NCBI RefSeq assembly: GCF_900105065.1
Contig: NZ_LT629749.1
Location: forward strand, 2,976,001 to 3,040,000
Source: Friedmanniella luteola
GTDB lineage: Bacteria > Actinomycetota > Actinomycetes > Propionibacteriales > Propionibacteriaceae
Length of the DNA: 64,000 bases
Direction of reading: 5' to 3'
Under the pieces are notes generated by a model. It was not told the origin of the DNA, did not search any database, and worked only from the letters and a program-made list of their open reading frames with translations. This document shows positions 18,341-26,866 of this stretch, piece after piece; positions within the stretch are counted from its first letter, which is position 1; every line of letters begins with the position of its first letter. Both the position numbers and the translations under genes were made by a program.

Positions 18341-19020
18341 CGTGGGTCCGGTTCGACGCGGTAGCCGGCGCCTCGCCGGGTGGTGATGGTGCTGGTGTCG
18401 AAGGGCCGGTCGATCTTGGCGCGCAGGCTGGCGACGTGGACGTCGATGACGTTGCTGCGTAGGTCGGTGTCGCCGTCCCACACCTCGTCGAGGATGGTGT
18501 AGCGGCTGACGACCTGGCCGGCTCGTTCCAGCAGCAGCTGCAGGATGGCGAACTCGCGGGCCGACAGCTCGATCTCCTGGCCGGCCCGGGTGACCCGGCG
18601 GGACAACGGATCGAGCGCGAGGTCGCCAACCTGCAACGGCTGCTCGGTGTCGTCGAGGTGCGCGCGGCGGTGCAGGGCCCGGATCCGGGCCAGCAGCTCC
18701 TCGAGCTCGAAGGGCTTCGCGAGGTAGTCGTCGGCGCCGGCGTTCAGTCCGTCCACCCGGTCACTGAGGCTGGTGCGAGCGGTCAGCATCAGGATCGGGG
18801 TGCGAATCCCGTACTCGCGGAGCCGCCGGCTGATGGTGGCTCCGTCGAGGCCGGGCAGCATCCAGTCGAGCAGCAACACGTCGTGGTCGCGGCCGGTGAG
18901 GGCGGCCTCGTAGGCGGAGGGGCCGTCGTGGTGGGTCTCGACCTGCCAGCCCGCCTCGACGAAGGCCTGCTCGAGCAGGTCGGCGAGCCGGATGTCGTCC
19001 TCAGCCAGCAGGATCTTCAT
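18337..19020 (-). CDS. OmpR-family response regulator
   Basis: A 227-residue regulator. The receiver domain has the acidic pocket AEDD, phospho-acceptor D52 in LLLDWMLPGLDG and K102 in AKPFELEELL. The C-terminal winged helix has the OmpR/PhoB pattern LSAREFAILQLLLERAGQVV and a wing ending ITTRRGAGYRVEPD. It is coupled to the kinase gene and lies 71 bases after the last gene of the ABC transporter set, on the same strand. It likely controls that transporter. Confidence 0.95.
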   Translation of the reverse strand: MKILLAEDDIRLADLLEQAFVEAGWQVETHHDGPSAYEAALTGRDHDVLLLDWMLPGLDGATISRRLREYGIRTPILMLTARTSLSDRVDGLNAGADDYLAKPFELEELLARIRALHRRAHLDDTEQPLQVGDLALDPLSRRVTRAGQEIELSAREFAILQLLLERAGQVVSRYTILDEVWDGDTDLRSNVIDVHVASLRAKIDRPFDTSTITTRRGAGYRVEPDPR

Positions 19021-19091
19021 CGGGGTGCCGACCTCCTCTCGGGCCACGACCGTAACGGGCGGGACCGCTCGACGGCCTGCATTCAGCACGG

Positions 19092-19595
19092 TCAGGCGTC
19101 GGGGTCGAAGCAGACGTCGAAGGCGTTGACCGGGTTGGGGACCTCGCGGCCGTTCGTGTCGGTGATGGTGAAGCTGCCGAGGAGCTTGGCGGGGGCGCCT
19201 GCGGTGTAGCAGCTGTTGGCGTGAACCTGCAGCTCGAACTTCGCCTCTTCCTGCAGAGTGCCGGTGCTGTCGACGAAGTTGACGAGGCAGAGCCAGTCGG
19301 GTCCGGCGCCGACGTCGGGCACGTTCGCGCCGCCGCGGTCGCAGGTGCTGGTGGTCTTCATGGAAGCGGGGCTGATGCCGGGGTGGCCCAGGATCTGCTG
19401 CTGCTGGATGTAGAGGTTGCTGAAGGCGGGGTTGAGCGAGTTCTCGACGCGGGTCTTGGTGATCTCGGGCTTGCCGAGCATGACCAAGGCCAGAGCGACG
19501 GCTAGCGCGGCGACGAGGGCTATGGCGGCTCGGAACAGCGTGGCGGGTCGAGGGGTGGCCCATCGGCGGGCCGTGGTGGTGCTGGACATGGTCAT
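19092..19595 (-). CDS. membrane-anchored extracytoplasmic protein of the ABC operon
   Basis: A 167-residue protein with one N-terminal signal anchor (LFRAAIALVAALAVALALVM) and an outer domain with three cysteines in TCDRGG, WLCLVNF and DVCFDPD and a fourth in ANSCYTAG. The outer part looks beta-rich (EAKFELQVHANSCY, KLLGSFTITDTNG). Recognisable relatives do not come to mind. Because its start overlaps the permease stop (ATGA), it is part of the transporter operon and could be a ligand-binding or sensing accessory. Confidence 0.6.
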   Translation of the reverse strand: MTMSSTTTARRWATPRPATLFRAAIALVAALAVALALVMLGKPEITKTRVENSLNPAFSNLYIQQQQILGHPGISPASMKTTSTCDRGGANVPDVGAGPDWLCLVNFVDSTGTLQEEAKFELQVHANSCYTAGAPAKLLGSFTITDTNGREVPNPVNAFDVCFDPDA

Positions 19596-20482
19596 CCTTC
19601 GGTGAGGTCGCGGTTGCGCAGCGAGCGGTAGGCCAGGACGAGGCAGAGGGCGGTCCAGGCTGCGCAGACCGCGAGCCCTTGGACGAGGGGTCCGTAGAAC
19701 GGTGTGGCGGTGAGCAGTCCGTGCCAGGCGTCGAGCGGGGTCGTGAGCAGGAGGCGTCGGAGCAGGCCGATCCCTCCGACCGAGCCGAGCAGGCTCATCG
19801 CCAGACCGAGCACCACGGGCCCGACGACCCCGAGTGCGGGGTTGCGGGTGCGGACCGACAGCAGGATGGACAGGGCGGTGAAGCCGATGAGCACTGGGAA
19901 TGCGGCTGCCCATGCGGCGATGACGAGTCCGAGTGCGGTCGATGGCGTGATGGTCTGCCCGGTCAGGCCCGTCAGCGGCTGCCGGCCGACGAGCAGGACG
20001 CCGGAGGCGATGGCGGACACCGCGAGGGCCGAGTAGGCCACGGCGGCGAAGGTGAGCGCCGCGAGTGTCTTGGCTCGGAAGATCTGGGCACGGCTGACCG
20101 ATCGGGTGAGAATGGTCTTCCAGGTCCCTTGTTGGTCTTCACTGGCGAAGATGTCGCCCGCCACCAGGCTGGTCAGCAGCGGGAGGACCCACTGGCTGAT
20201 GAAGCCCAGCAGCAGGAGTGGGACCGCGAAGCCGCTGAGGTGGATCAGCTTGCCGTAGAGCGTGTCGGCGGGAGGTCGTTGGCCGCGCAGGATCAACACG
20301 ATGATCGGCGGCGCGATCAGGCAGCCGATGATCATGGCGCGGACCCGGATCAGGGCGGCGAGCTTGACGAGTTCCCAGTGGTAGGCAGTCCGGGTCCCGG
20401 CGCGCTGCAGCTTGGCTGCGACGCGACGAGGACGGCTTGAGTCGGGGTTCGCGGTGCTGGGCTCCGTGGCGGTGGTGGTCAT
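19592..20482 (-). CDS. ABC-2 type transporter permease
   Basis: A 296-residue permease with about six membrane helices, among them IIGCLIAPPIIVLIL, VPLLLLGFISQWVLPLL and LGVVGPVVLGLAMSLLGSVG. The first cytoplasmic loop has the family-typical AGDIFASEDQQGTWKTILTR. Proteins like this, together with an ATPase of the CcmA/BcrA type, export bacitracin-like or lantibiotic peptides. Both ends are 4-base overlaps with neighbours. Confidence 0.88.
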   Translation of the reverse strand: MTTTATEPSTANPDSSRPRRVAAKLQRAGTRTAYHWELVKLAALIRVRAMIIGCLIAPPIIVLILRGQRPPADTLYGKLIHLSGFAVPLLLLGFISQWVLPLLTSLVAGDIFASEDQQGTWKTILTRSVSRAQIFRAKTLAALTFAAVAYSALAVSAIASGVLLVGRQPLTGLTGQTITPSTALGLVIAAWAAAFPVLIGFTALSILLSVRTRNPALGVVGPVVLGLAMSLLGSVGGIGLLRRLLLTTPLDAWHGLLTATPFYGPLVQGLAVCAAWTALCLVLAYRSLRNRDLTEG

Positions 20483-21438
20483 CGGGTCGCCTCCTCGAGG
20501 TCGGTGTGGGCCGGTGTGGCGGTGGTCGCGGGGGCGGATTCGGTGAGCATGAAGAACAGCGATTCCAGGGGTGCCTCGCCGAGGGTGAGGCTGCGGATGG
20601 CCAGCCCGGACCCGACGACGTCAGCGACGTAGGCGTCGATCGCCGTCTGCTGGCCATGTACCGCCAGCTGGCCGTCAGCGGCGCTGACACTGACATCCGC
20701 CCGCCCGGCCAGGGCGAGCGCGGCGGTGTCGTCGTTGGTGCGGAGCAGGTGGGCCTGGGGAGGCGCCTGCCGGCGCAGGTCGGCGATCGTCCCGTGGTAG
20801 GCCACTGACCCGCGCTTCATGATCGTGACGTTGTCGCATATCTCCTCGACCTCGTCCATGTCGTGGCTGCTTAGCAACACCGTCAGACCGGACGCCGCGA
20901 GCCGCTTCACCAGCGCTCGCATGTCCCGGATCCCGGCCGGGTCCAACCCGTTGGCCGGTTCGTCCAGCACCAGCAGCCGTGGGTCTCGCAGCAGAGAGGC
21001 GGCGACGCCGAGCCGCTGCCGCATCCCGAAGGAGTAGCCGGCGACCTTGTCGCCCTCCCTGCCGGTGAGGTCGACCACCTCGAGGACCTCCTCGATCCGG
21101 TCGGCTCCGGAGCCGCCGTCCAGACCGGCCAGCAGCTGAAGGTTCCGTCGGCCGCTGAGGTAGGGATAGAAGCGGGGGCTCTCGATGAATCCGGCCACGC
21201 CGTCGAGGGCGGCCGTCCCGTGCTCCGCCCAGGTCCGGCCGAAGACCTCGAGCTGGCCCGCGTCGGGGCGGATCAACCCGAACAACATCCGCAGGAAGGT
21301 CGTCTTCCCGGCCCCGTTCGGGCCGAGCACCCCGTACACCTCGCCTTGGGCGACGCGCATGGAGATGCCGTCGACGGCGGTCAGGGCGCCGTACCGCTTC
21401 GTCAGACCTTCGGCCTGCACGGCCAGGAGTTCACTCAT
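20479..21438 (-). CDS. ABC transporter ATP-binding protein, BcrA/CcmA type
   Basis: A 319-residue ATPase: Walker A LGPNGAGKTTFLRML, Q-loop region, signature YSFGMRQRLGVAASLL, Walker B LLVLDEPANGLDPAG and H-loop VLLSSHDMDEVEE. The C-terminal ~90 residues are the extra domain seen in drug and peptide exporters. It is first in the operon transporter - accessory - regulator - kinase. The short direct repeat just upstream may be the operator for the regulator. Confidence 0.93.
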   Translation of the reverse strand: MSELLAVQAEGLTKRYGALTAVDGISMRVAQGEVYGVLGPNGAGKTTFLRMLFGLIRPDAGQLEVFGRTWAEHGTAALDGVAGFIESPRFYPYLSGRRNLQLLAGLDGGSGADRIEEVLEVVDLTGREGDKVAGYSFGMRQRLGVAASLLRDPRLLVLDEPANGLDPAGIRDMRALVKRLAASGLTVLLSSHDMDEVEEICDNVTIMKRGSVAYHGTIADLRRQAPPQAHLLRTNDDTAALALAGRADVSVSAADGQLAVHGQQTAIDAYVADVVGSGLAIRSLTLGEAPLESLFFMLTESAPATTATPAHTDLEEATR

Positions 21439-21462
21439 GTCCCGGACGCTAGGCCGACCACC

Positions 21463-21478
21463 ATGAAGGGACGATGAA
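21463..21478 (-). promoter_or_regulatory. possible OmpR-type operator: direct repeat ATGAA-N6-ATGAA
   Basis: Two ATGAA units start 11 bases apart, 25-40 bases upstream of the ABC ATPase start codon. A spacing of one helical turn is what paired OmpR-family regulators use. Only two half-sites are visible, so this is a candidate. Confidence 0.35.
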
Positions 21479-21497
21479 ATTAAGTTTGCGGCGGCCT

Positions 21498-21531
21498 GTT
21501 AGGGCTCGGCCGCGCTGCGGCCCGGCCTAAC
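21498..21531. terminator. strong GC-rich hairpin
   Basis: GTTAGG and CCTAAC flank an inner perfect GGCCGC-gct-GCGGCC stem. No T-run follows. It sits 60 bases upstream of the ABC operon start. It could be a bidirectional terminator, an operator, or the scar of a mobile-element end, since the neighbouring resolvase is broken. Confidence 0.4.
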
Positions 21532-21788
21532 GCGTGTCAACAGAGCCAAGGGATGGCATGTCGCAGGACCTTAACCTAAGCCGCACTTCATCCGCGCACC
21601 TTCAAGGACCCGCCTCGCCTCGCAACTGCCGACATCAGCGCAGGTGTGAAGCGGCCCGTAAGCCGACCCGTCAACGGCACACCAAACAGCCACTCCCCCG
21701 GCGTGCCGCCCACGCTCAGCCCGTTGTGCCGCAACACTGGTTCGGTGATGCGTGTCAGTTACCGGAGGACTTACGGCGCAGGTATGCC
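21532..21788. other. gene-free stretch before the broken resolvase
   Basis: About 260 bases without a convincing gene, part of a 350-base gap together with the operator and hairpin upstream. It should hold the promoter for the resolvase and ApeA-like pair. No clear promoter boxes were found. Confidence 0.3.
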
Positions 21789-22392
21789 GTGCTGATCGGC
21801 TATGCATGGGTCTCCACTGACTGGCCAGGACCTCACCGCCCAACGCGACGCCCTCGCCGACCTCGGCGTTCAACCCGACCGGGTCTACGCCGACCACGGC
21901 CTCAGCGGCACCAACCGTGACCGGCCCGGACTCCGCCAGGCCCTCGCCGCCTGCCGCAACGGCGACACCCTGGTCGTCACCAAGCTCGACCGGCTCGCCC
22001 GGTCCCTCCCCGACGCCCGCGCCATCGCCGACGAACTCACAACCAGCCAGGTCAAACTCAACCTCGGCGGCTCCGTCCACGACCCCACCGACCCCGTTGG
22101 CCGGCTCCTCTTCAACGTGCTTGCCATGGTCGCGGAGTTCGAGGCCGACCTTGCCCGCATGCGCACCCGGGAAGGCATGAAGGTCGGCCGCGCCAAAGGG
22201 CGCCTTCGCGGCAAGCAACCCAAACTCAGCCCCCGCCAGGAGGCCCACCTCGTCAGCCTCTACCACGCACGCGAGCACACCGTCGGCGAGCTGTTCCGGG
22301 TCACCCGGTCCACGGTGTATCGGGCAGTGCGTCGAGCGTCTCCGCAAGAACTCAAAGTCGGTTCCGGTCTCGAGCCGCTAGGTCCAAAATGA
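21789..22392 (+). pseudogene. serine resolvase/invertase, frameshifted after the catalytic motif
   Basis: The frame from the GTG reads VLIGYAWVST, the start of a serine recombinase. One extra T near 21829 then shifts the frame, and the rest continues elsewhere: GQDLTAQRDALADLGV, TLVVTKLDRLARSLPDA, VAEFEADLARMRTREGM, and a C-terminal helix-turn-helix (TVGELFRVTRSTVYRAV). The catalytic Ser is cut off from the body, and the conserved Arg two residues before it is Trp. The stop overlaps the ATG of the next gene (ATGA). Confidence 0.8.
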
Positions 22393-23735
22393 GCGGCGAC
22401 ATCCTAGAGACGATGGCTGCGGGCATGACAGGTCGGTTTTGGTGGCTACGCAACGGTGTTCCACAGCAGCCCCCCACGAACGGCCACATCCGCCGGAACG
22501 AGGACGGCTACTGGGTCGTCGAGGTCGAGGGTTGGCGCTCAATGGAGAACGGCACGGAGTCCGACGACGAGCGCTACCCGGATTCCATGATGGGAGTGCT
22601 TGGTAAGGGCACAGTCTTCCTATCTGACCGACGGCGGCTCACCGACTTCTCGTTATGGTCCGGCCAGCGAATTCATGTCGTCCGTTCGACCTTCGAGACC
22701 GCTGCCACAGGCCTCGACGTGAACACTGTGGAAGCCGACGGCATCATCGAGGCCGAGATTCTGTTCCCGAACCAGAACCCCTGGGACCGGTCAGAGCGAC
22801 CTGACTGGCGCTATCGCGATGCGGACGAGCCGCTTGGACGAGGCGCATCGCTGGACCTTCCTACAGCCGAGGCTACGAGGCTGGCCATCGGGGATGGAGT
22901 CACTCTGACTGTGCGGCCGACGTGGTGGTCAGACCGAGACATCGAACAGATCCGGATCAATCCAGCTCTGAGCCTGAAGCTCTCGGCCGCCGAACCCAGG
23001 CCAACGGCCGAACTAGTCGAGGCGTTCGAGTGGATGCAGGACCTGATCGGGCACTGCTGGGGCGGCCGGGTCCTTCCCGTCCCCGGGGCCAGCAAGGTGA
23101 ACTCGGTCCAGGTGGAGCCGGGGCGCTTCTGGTCTCAGCGCCTGTTCAAGCACCACCACGTCCAACTGGCTGACCTGTCTCACCCGTTCCCCGCAGTGCA
23201 CCTTCCCGACCTAGGCGGTCCGCGAGCATTTGTTCGGTGGGTAGCCCTCTGCCGACACTTCTCCCGAGCTACGCGAGCAGTGTCCGAGGGTCTCTACGTC
23301 GGGGCGAGCGCCGAGACGAGGCTGCTCAACGCCATGGCTGCCATCGAGTACTGGGTGAAGCGCCACGAAGGCCGACCCGACTGGGCGAAGGTCTGGAGTA
23401 CGGGACCCGTCAATCCGATGCACGCCCTCATTCGCCACCTCAAGCCAGCGTTCAAGCCGTGGGTCCGTGACGGAGCGCCGTTCAGCCAGCGGATCTGGAA
23501 CGACTACAACTGGCTAAAGCACAACCCCGAGTTCGAGGTCGACTACACGCTAGTCCGAAGGTTCACCTGGGCGGCCGAGACGATGCTGCTCGCCGACCTC
23601 CTCAACGAGGTCGCAGGCACAGCCGTCCCCGGCAACCGACTCGCGGCGCACCGCTGGCAGCTGCGCGAGACGGTGCAGGAGCTGTTGCGCGACAAAAGCC
23701 GCTCGGCTCCGCCTTCGAGATGGACATCACCGTGA
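22389..23735 (+). CDS. ApeA-like protein (N-terminal ApeA domain, C-terminal helical HEPN-like region), putative phage defence
   Basis: A 448-residue protein. The N-terminus (GRFWWLRNGVPQQPPTNGHI, then EDGYWVVEVEGW) follows the ApeA N-terminal domain pattern: a Trp-Trp-Leu turn, a Pro-rich bend and short strands. The C-terminal third is all helical, with RLLNAMAAIEYWVKRH and IWNDYNWLKHNPEF as the most HEPN-like parts. The canonical Arg-x4-6-His RNase motif is not clear, so catalysis is uncertain. ApeA proteins act in abortive infection against phages. It is translationally coupled to the broken resolvase and is followed by a possible nuclease gene. Confidence 0.55.
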   Translation: MSGDILETMAAGMTGRFWWLRNGVPQQPPTNGHIRRNEDGYWVVEVEGWRSMENGTESDDERYPDSMMGVLGKGTVFLSDRRRLTDFSLWSGQRIHVVRSTFETAATGLDVNTVEADGIIEAEILFPNQNPWDRSERPDWRYRDADEPLGRGASLDLPTAEATRLAIGDGVTLTVRPTWWSDRDIEQIRINPALSLKLSAAEPRPTAELVEAFEWMQDLIGHCWGGRVLPVPGASKVNSVQVEPGRFWSQRLFKHHHVQLADLSHPFPAVHLPDLGGPRAFVRWVALCRHFSRATRAVSEGLYVGASAETRLLNAMAAIEYWVKRHEGRPDWAKVWSTGPVNPMHALIRHLKPAFKPWVRDGAPFSQRIWNDYNWLKHNPEFEVDYTLVRRFTWAAETMLLADLLNEVAGTAVPGNRLAAHRWQLRETVQELLRDKSRSAPPSRWTSP

Positions 23736-23971
23736 CGGCGACCCACCTTGCGACGATGGCCTGCCGCCGCTAGCGCGACTGGCCGGTTGGACTGCCGATG
23801 GAGGAGCCGATGATGCCGACCCTAAGAAGCTAGCGGCAGTACCGACGTCGACGCCAGGCGCCGTAGCACCTAGTGCCGACCTCGGATCTGCCCGAGTCGG
23901 CCCGTCGCCGCCGCCCGAGGGGTGTGGAAAGACATCTGTATATGACACGGCGCCCGCGCTGAAACGTAAAG

Positions 23972-25132
23972 TTGCTCCGACGACGGGAGCGGACCATCGA
24001 CTGGGTCGGCCAGAAGCCCACGAACCACCAGGGCTGGGTGACGGTGGCCGCCCAGCGGATCCGTGATGTCCTCGAGCAGGAATACGCCGTCCTCCGGCGC
24101 GAGGTCGAGGCGCGACTCGCCGAGTACTACTTCGAAAGCAGCAGCGACCGATTCAACATCTACCCCCACATCACCACCGCCGCTCTGCGGCAGCTCACTG
24201 ACTCCGGTGAAGTGGTCGCAGAGGAAGGTGCGACCCGCGGAAGCTCCGTAATCCCCACCATCCACTTCTCGGAGACCAAGGGGCGAGCTACCAACATCAA
24301 CCGCGCTGCAGCCAGGAAGCGACTGCTCTACGCCCGGTTCCGGAGCTGGTCGCAGGCCAGCAGCCGGTACCCGCGCGGCCAGATTGGACCGGCAGGTGAG
24401 GCCGCCCTGCGGGCGGCTGTGATCCGCTCGCAACAGGTCAACCCGTTCTTCGCCGACGCTGGCGAGGTCGCCGAACAGTTCGGGTACCGCTTCGATGGCC
24501 CTCTCGACAGCGGCGGGTTCGTCCTGTCCCCCGGTCCGACAGCCATGCCCGTTCCTGTCGCAGTGCTGATCGAGATGAAGAACCTGCGTACCTGGCTCTA
24601 CGCGAAAGATCCAGAGGTGTGGCAAGTGCTACGCAAGGCTCAGCGCCTTCAACTCCACGACCCCAGCCTCAACGTCTTCCCGGTACTGGTCTGCCGACGC
24701 GCTCACGCCCAAGTCCGATGGATGGGCCAGCAACTAGGGTTCATGGTCATCGAGACCAAGGCCAACTTCATCGGCACAGTCGACGAGCGAGACGCTCGAG
24801 AGGTCCGCACGGAACTGCAGTTCATCGACCTCAAGGTGGGAGCAGAACCGAGCAAGGCAATGATCAAGACCTTCGCCGCCACGATCCCCCGGTGGGCAGC
24901 CCACTACGCCAGCACATGGCGTACCCGCTGCCACGACCCCTCCTTCGCCGACCCGATGGCCGTCCTGGCCAGCTCCCGCGACGATGCTGAGCGGGATGAT
25001 GCGATGGAAGAACTACTCGAAGCATCCGAGGCGCTCGATCTGCCGGGTTGGCGGCTCAACGACTACCGACCAAGTCGCGACGACCAAGATGACGTGGACG
25101 AAGACGACATCGATGAGGACGTACCCGGCTAG
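23972..25132 (+). CDS. hypothetical protein with a possible PD-(D/E)XK nuclease core
   Basis: A 386-residue soluble protein. The N-terminal half has a winged-helix-like segment (ITTAALRQLTDSGEVVAEEG, then SVIPTIHFSET). Mid-protein, PVPVAVLIEMKNLRTWLYAK contains a strand with Glu-x-Lys, as in PD-(D/E)XK nucleases, and NVFPVLVCRRAH and LGFMVIETKANFIG could be the next core strands. The C-terminus is very acidic (DDQDDVDEDDIDEDVPG). The start is TTG, since a stop lies just upstream. It follows the ApeA-like gene at 236 bases and may be its partner. Function is inferred. Confidence 0.5.
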   Translation: MLRRRERTIDWVGQKPTNHQGWVTVAAQRIRDVLEQEYAVLRREVEARLAEYYFESSSDRFNIYPHITTAALRQLTDSGEVVAEEGATRGSSVIPTIHFSETKGRATNINRAAARKRLLYARFRSWSQASSRYPRGQIGPAGEAALRAAVIRSQQVNPFFADAGEVAEQFGYRFDGPLDSGGFVLSPGPTAMPVPVAVLIEMKNLRTWLYAKDPEVWQVLRKAQRLQLHDPSLNVFPVLVCRRAHAQVRWMGQQLGFMVIETKANFIGTVDERDAREVRTELQFIDLKVGAEPSKAMIKTFAATIPRWAAHYASTWRTRCHDPSFADPMAVLASSRDDAERDDAMEELLEASEALDLPGWRLNDYRPSRDDQDDVDEDDIDEDVPG

Positions 25133-25195
25133 CACACCCTCAGATAAAGGACGTTATCTCACGGTCTTGTCGGTGCCGGCAGCTAGCGTGCTGCA

Positions 25196-26037
25196 GGTGA
25201 CGCTGCCCCCCCTCGAGGTGCCTCTCGACCTGGCTGTCCGCCCGTTCGGGCGGAGCCGCTGGACCGGCTGTCCGGCTCGAGCGCCGATGACCCGTTCCTG
25301 CGGCTGGCCGCTGGCTGGCTGGTCGGGCACCCGGCGAACACCGCGACCACCTGCCGCCGCGACCTCGAGGCCTGGGCGAGGTGGTGCACCCATCTCGGGG
25401 TGCACCCGCTCGCCGCGGAACGGTACCCTGTCGACCTGTGGGTCCGTCACCTCACCACCACCCCGCAGCCCCGGACCGGCCGACCGGCGGCGCCGGCGAC
25501 GGTGGCGCGGAAGCTGTCGGCGCTGTTCGGGTTCTACGACTACGGCGTCCACGACGCCCAGGTCCTCACTCACTCCCCCGCCGCCTCGGTCCGCCGGCCG
25601 CGGGTGTCGGACGAGTCGCAGGCGGTCGGGCTGACTGCCGATGAGCTCCGTCTTCTCCTTATATATGCAGCACAGACTCACCTAGGTCGCTGGCGCTGGT
25701 CTCGCTGCTCACCTTCTGCGGGTTGCGGATCTCCGAAGCGCTCAACGCTGAGGTCCGCAACTACGGCCACGACCACGGCCACCGCGTCCTCAAGGTCATC
25801 GCAAGGGCGGCAAGACCGCCCGCGTCGCCCTCGCCACCGGTCGTTCGGGCCCTCGACGACTACCTGGCCGGCCGCACCACCGGCCGCATCTTCGTTGGCC
25901 GCGATGGCGAGAGCCGCTACAGCTACAAGACGGCTAACGAGCAGATCGCCCGGCTCTGCCGCTCCGCCGGCCTCCCCGCCGGGGTCACCCCGCACAGCCT
26001 CCGACACTCCCACGCCACCGAGTCACGGTCCCGCTAG
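25196..26037 (+). pseudogene. tyrosine recombinase, frameshifted and truncated by repeat copy B
   Basis: The N-terminal SAM-like part is in one frame (FLRLAAGWLVGHPANTATTC, then ATVARKLSALFGFYDYGVHD and LTADELRLLL). The catalytic part continues in another (LLTFCGLRISEALNAEVRN, with the first catalytic Arg; then AGVTPHSLRHSHATE, with the His-x-x-Arg box). Frame is lost near 25680-25700. Right after SHATE the frame runs into TAGCTG, the first bases of the structured repeat, so the segment with the final His and the nucleophilic Tyr is missing. The start is approximate. Confidence 0.8.
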
Positions 26038-26136
26038 CTGCCGATCCTGAGCAGTGGGGTGGGTCGGTCAAGGCTGGACGGAGTCCACCGCGTAGCGGCG
26101 CGGAGCGGTCTTGAGGGGTCCACCCCACTGTTCAAC
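26035..26136 (+). repeat. structured repeat, copy B (four-way junction with GGA/GTA/GGA triloops)
   Basis: Outer stem CAGTGGGGTGG (26052-26062)/CCACCCCACTG (26120-26130) is perfect over 11 pairs. Second stem TCAAGGC (26068-26074)/GTCTTGA (26108-26114) has one G-T pair. Inside are three contiguous hairpins: TGGAC-GGA-GTCCA, CCGC-GTA-GCGG and CGC-GGA-GCG. Length is 102 bases, the same as copy A; with copy C it shares nearly all of the junction sequence. Its first bases supply the stop codon of the truncated recombinase. Confidence 0.9.
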
Positions 26137-26236
26137 GCTGATCCAGCGGGGCCAGCGTTCTGCCGTTACAACGGCACACGTAGCCACAAGCCGGTCTGAC
26201 AAGGTGTCCATGCGACCGACCCCCGGAGGAGTAGTG

Positions 26237-26866
26237 ATGTCTGACGACCACACGACCATGGACATGGCCAAGAACGAGCGGTCGGACTTCTTGCGCCTGA
26301 TCGAGGGGTTGACTCCCGCCCAGTGGGACGCGCCGACCCTCTGCGGCCGGTGGAGTGTGCGAGAGGTTGCCGCCCATGTCCTGAGCTATGAGGAGCTCAG
26401 CCCGGCCTCTGCCGCTGCCCTCTTCATTCGTGGCCGGTTCAACTTCGCCAGGATCAACGATCTTGCCCTTCAACCCTTCCAAGCCTCGACGTCGCAGCAG
26501 CTGACGGATCGGATGCGTGAACACCAAGTGCCGCAGGGGCTCACCAGCGCCCTCGGCGGCGGAATCGCCCTCGCCGACGGGATGATCCACCAGCAAGACA
26601 TTCGTCGCCCCCTGCAGATTCCGCGGGTAATCCCGCCGGCGCGCGTCCTGAAGAGCCTGCAGATCGCGCTGCGGGCACCGACCCTTCCGAGCCGTCGGCG
26701 AGCTTCGCGGGTCCGACTCGTCGCAACGGACACTGACTGGTACCTTGGTCACGGCCCCAAGGTCCTGGGGCCTGCCGAGGCTCTGCTCATGTTGGTGGCC
26801 GGTCGCTCAGCAGCGGCCCGCGACTGTTCGGGCCCCGGCTTGCGTCACTTGTTCGAGTCGGAGTGA
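26237..26866 (+). CDS. maleylpyruvate-isomerase-family (DinB-like) mycothiol-dependent enzyme
   Basis: A 209-residue protein of the DinB/MDMPI superfamily. The N-terminal helical bundle has the family pattern LTPAQWDAPTLCGRWSVRE followed by VAAHVLSYEE, where the His is a metal ligand; a second candidate set is in LADGMIHQQDIRRPL. Members use mycothiol in isomerisation or detoxification reactions; the substrate here is unknown. The ATG has a GGAGGAG site 6 bases upstream. Its 3' end overlaps the convergent methyltransferase remnant by 60 bases. Confidence 0.8.
   Translation: MSDDHTTMDMAKNERSDFLRLIEGLTPAQWDAPTLCGRWSVREVAAHVLSYEELSPASAAALFIRGRFNFARINDLALQPFQASTSQQLTDRMREHQVPQGLTSALGGGIALADGMIHQQDIRRPLQIPRVIPPARVLKSLQIALRAPTLPSRRRASRVRLVATDTDWYLGHGPKVLGPAEALLMLVAGRSAAARDCSGPGLRHLFESE

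Noticed and set aside
14205-26037. Frameshifts as general assembly error
   Set aside because: Long genes on either side, including the 3.4-kb LysM protein gene and the P-type ATPase genes, are open throughout. Damage is clustered in mobile or conjugation genes and includes stop codons and a P-loop deletion. Individual shifts could still be errors and need reads.
16458-26214. Short hairpin GACAAGGTGTCCA seen near repeat A (16459) and near repeat B (26197)
   Set aside because: It lies on opposite sides of the two repeats and is absent near copy C, so a link to the structured element is not supported.
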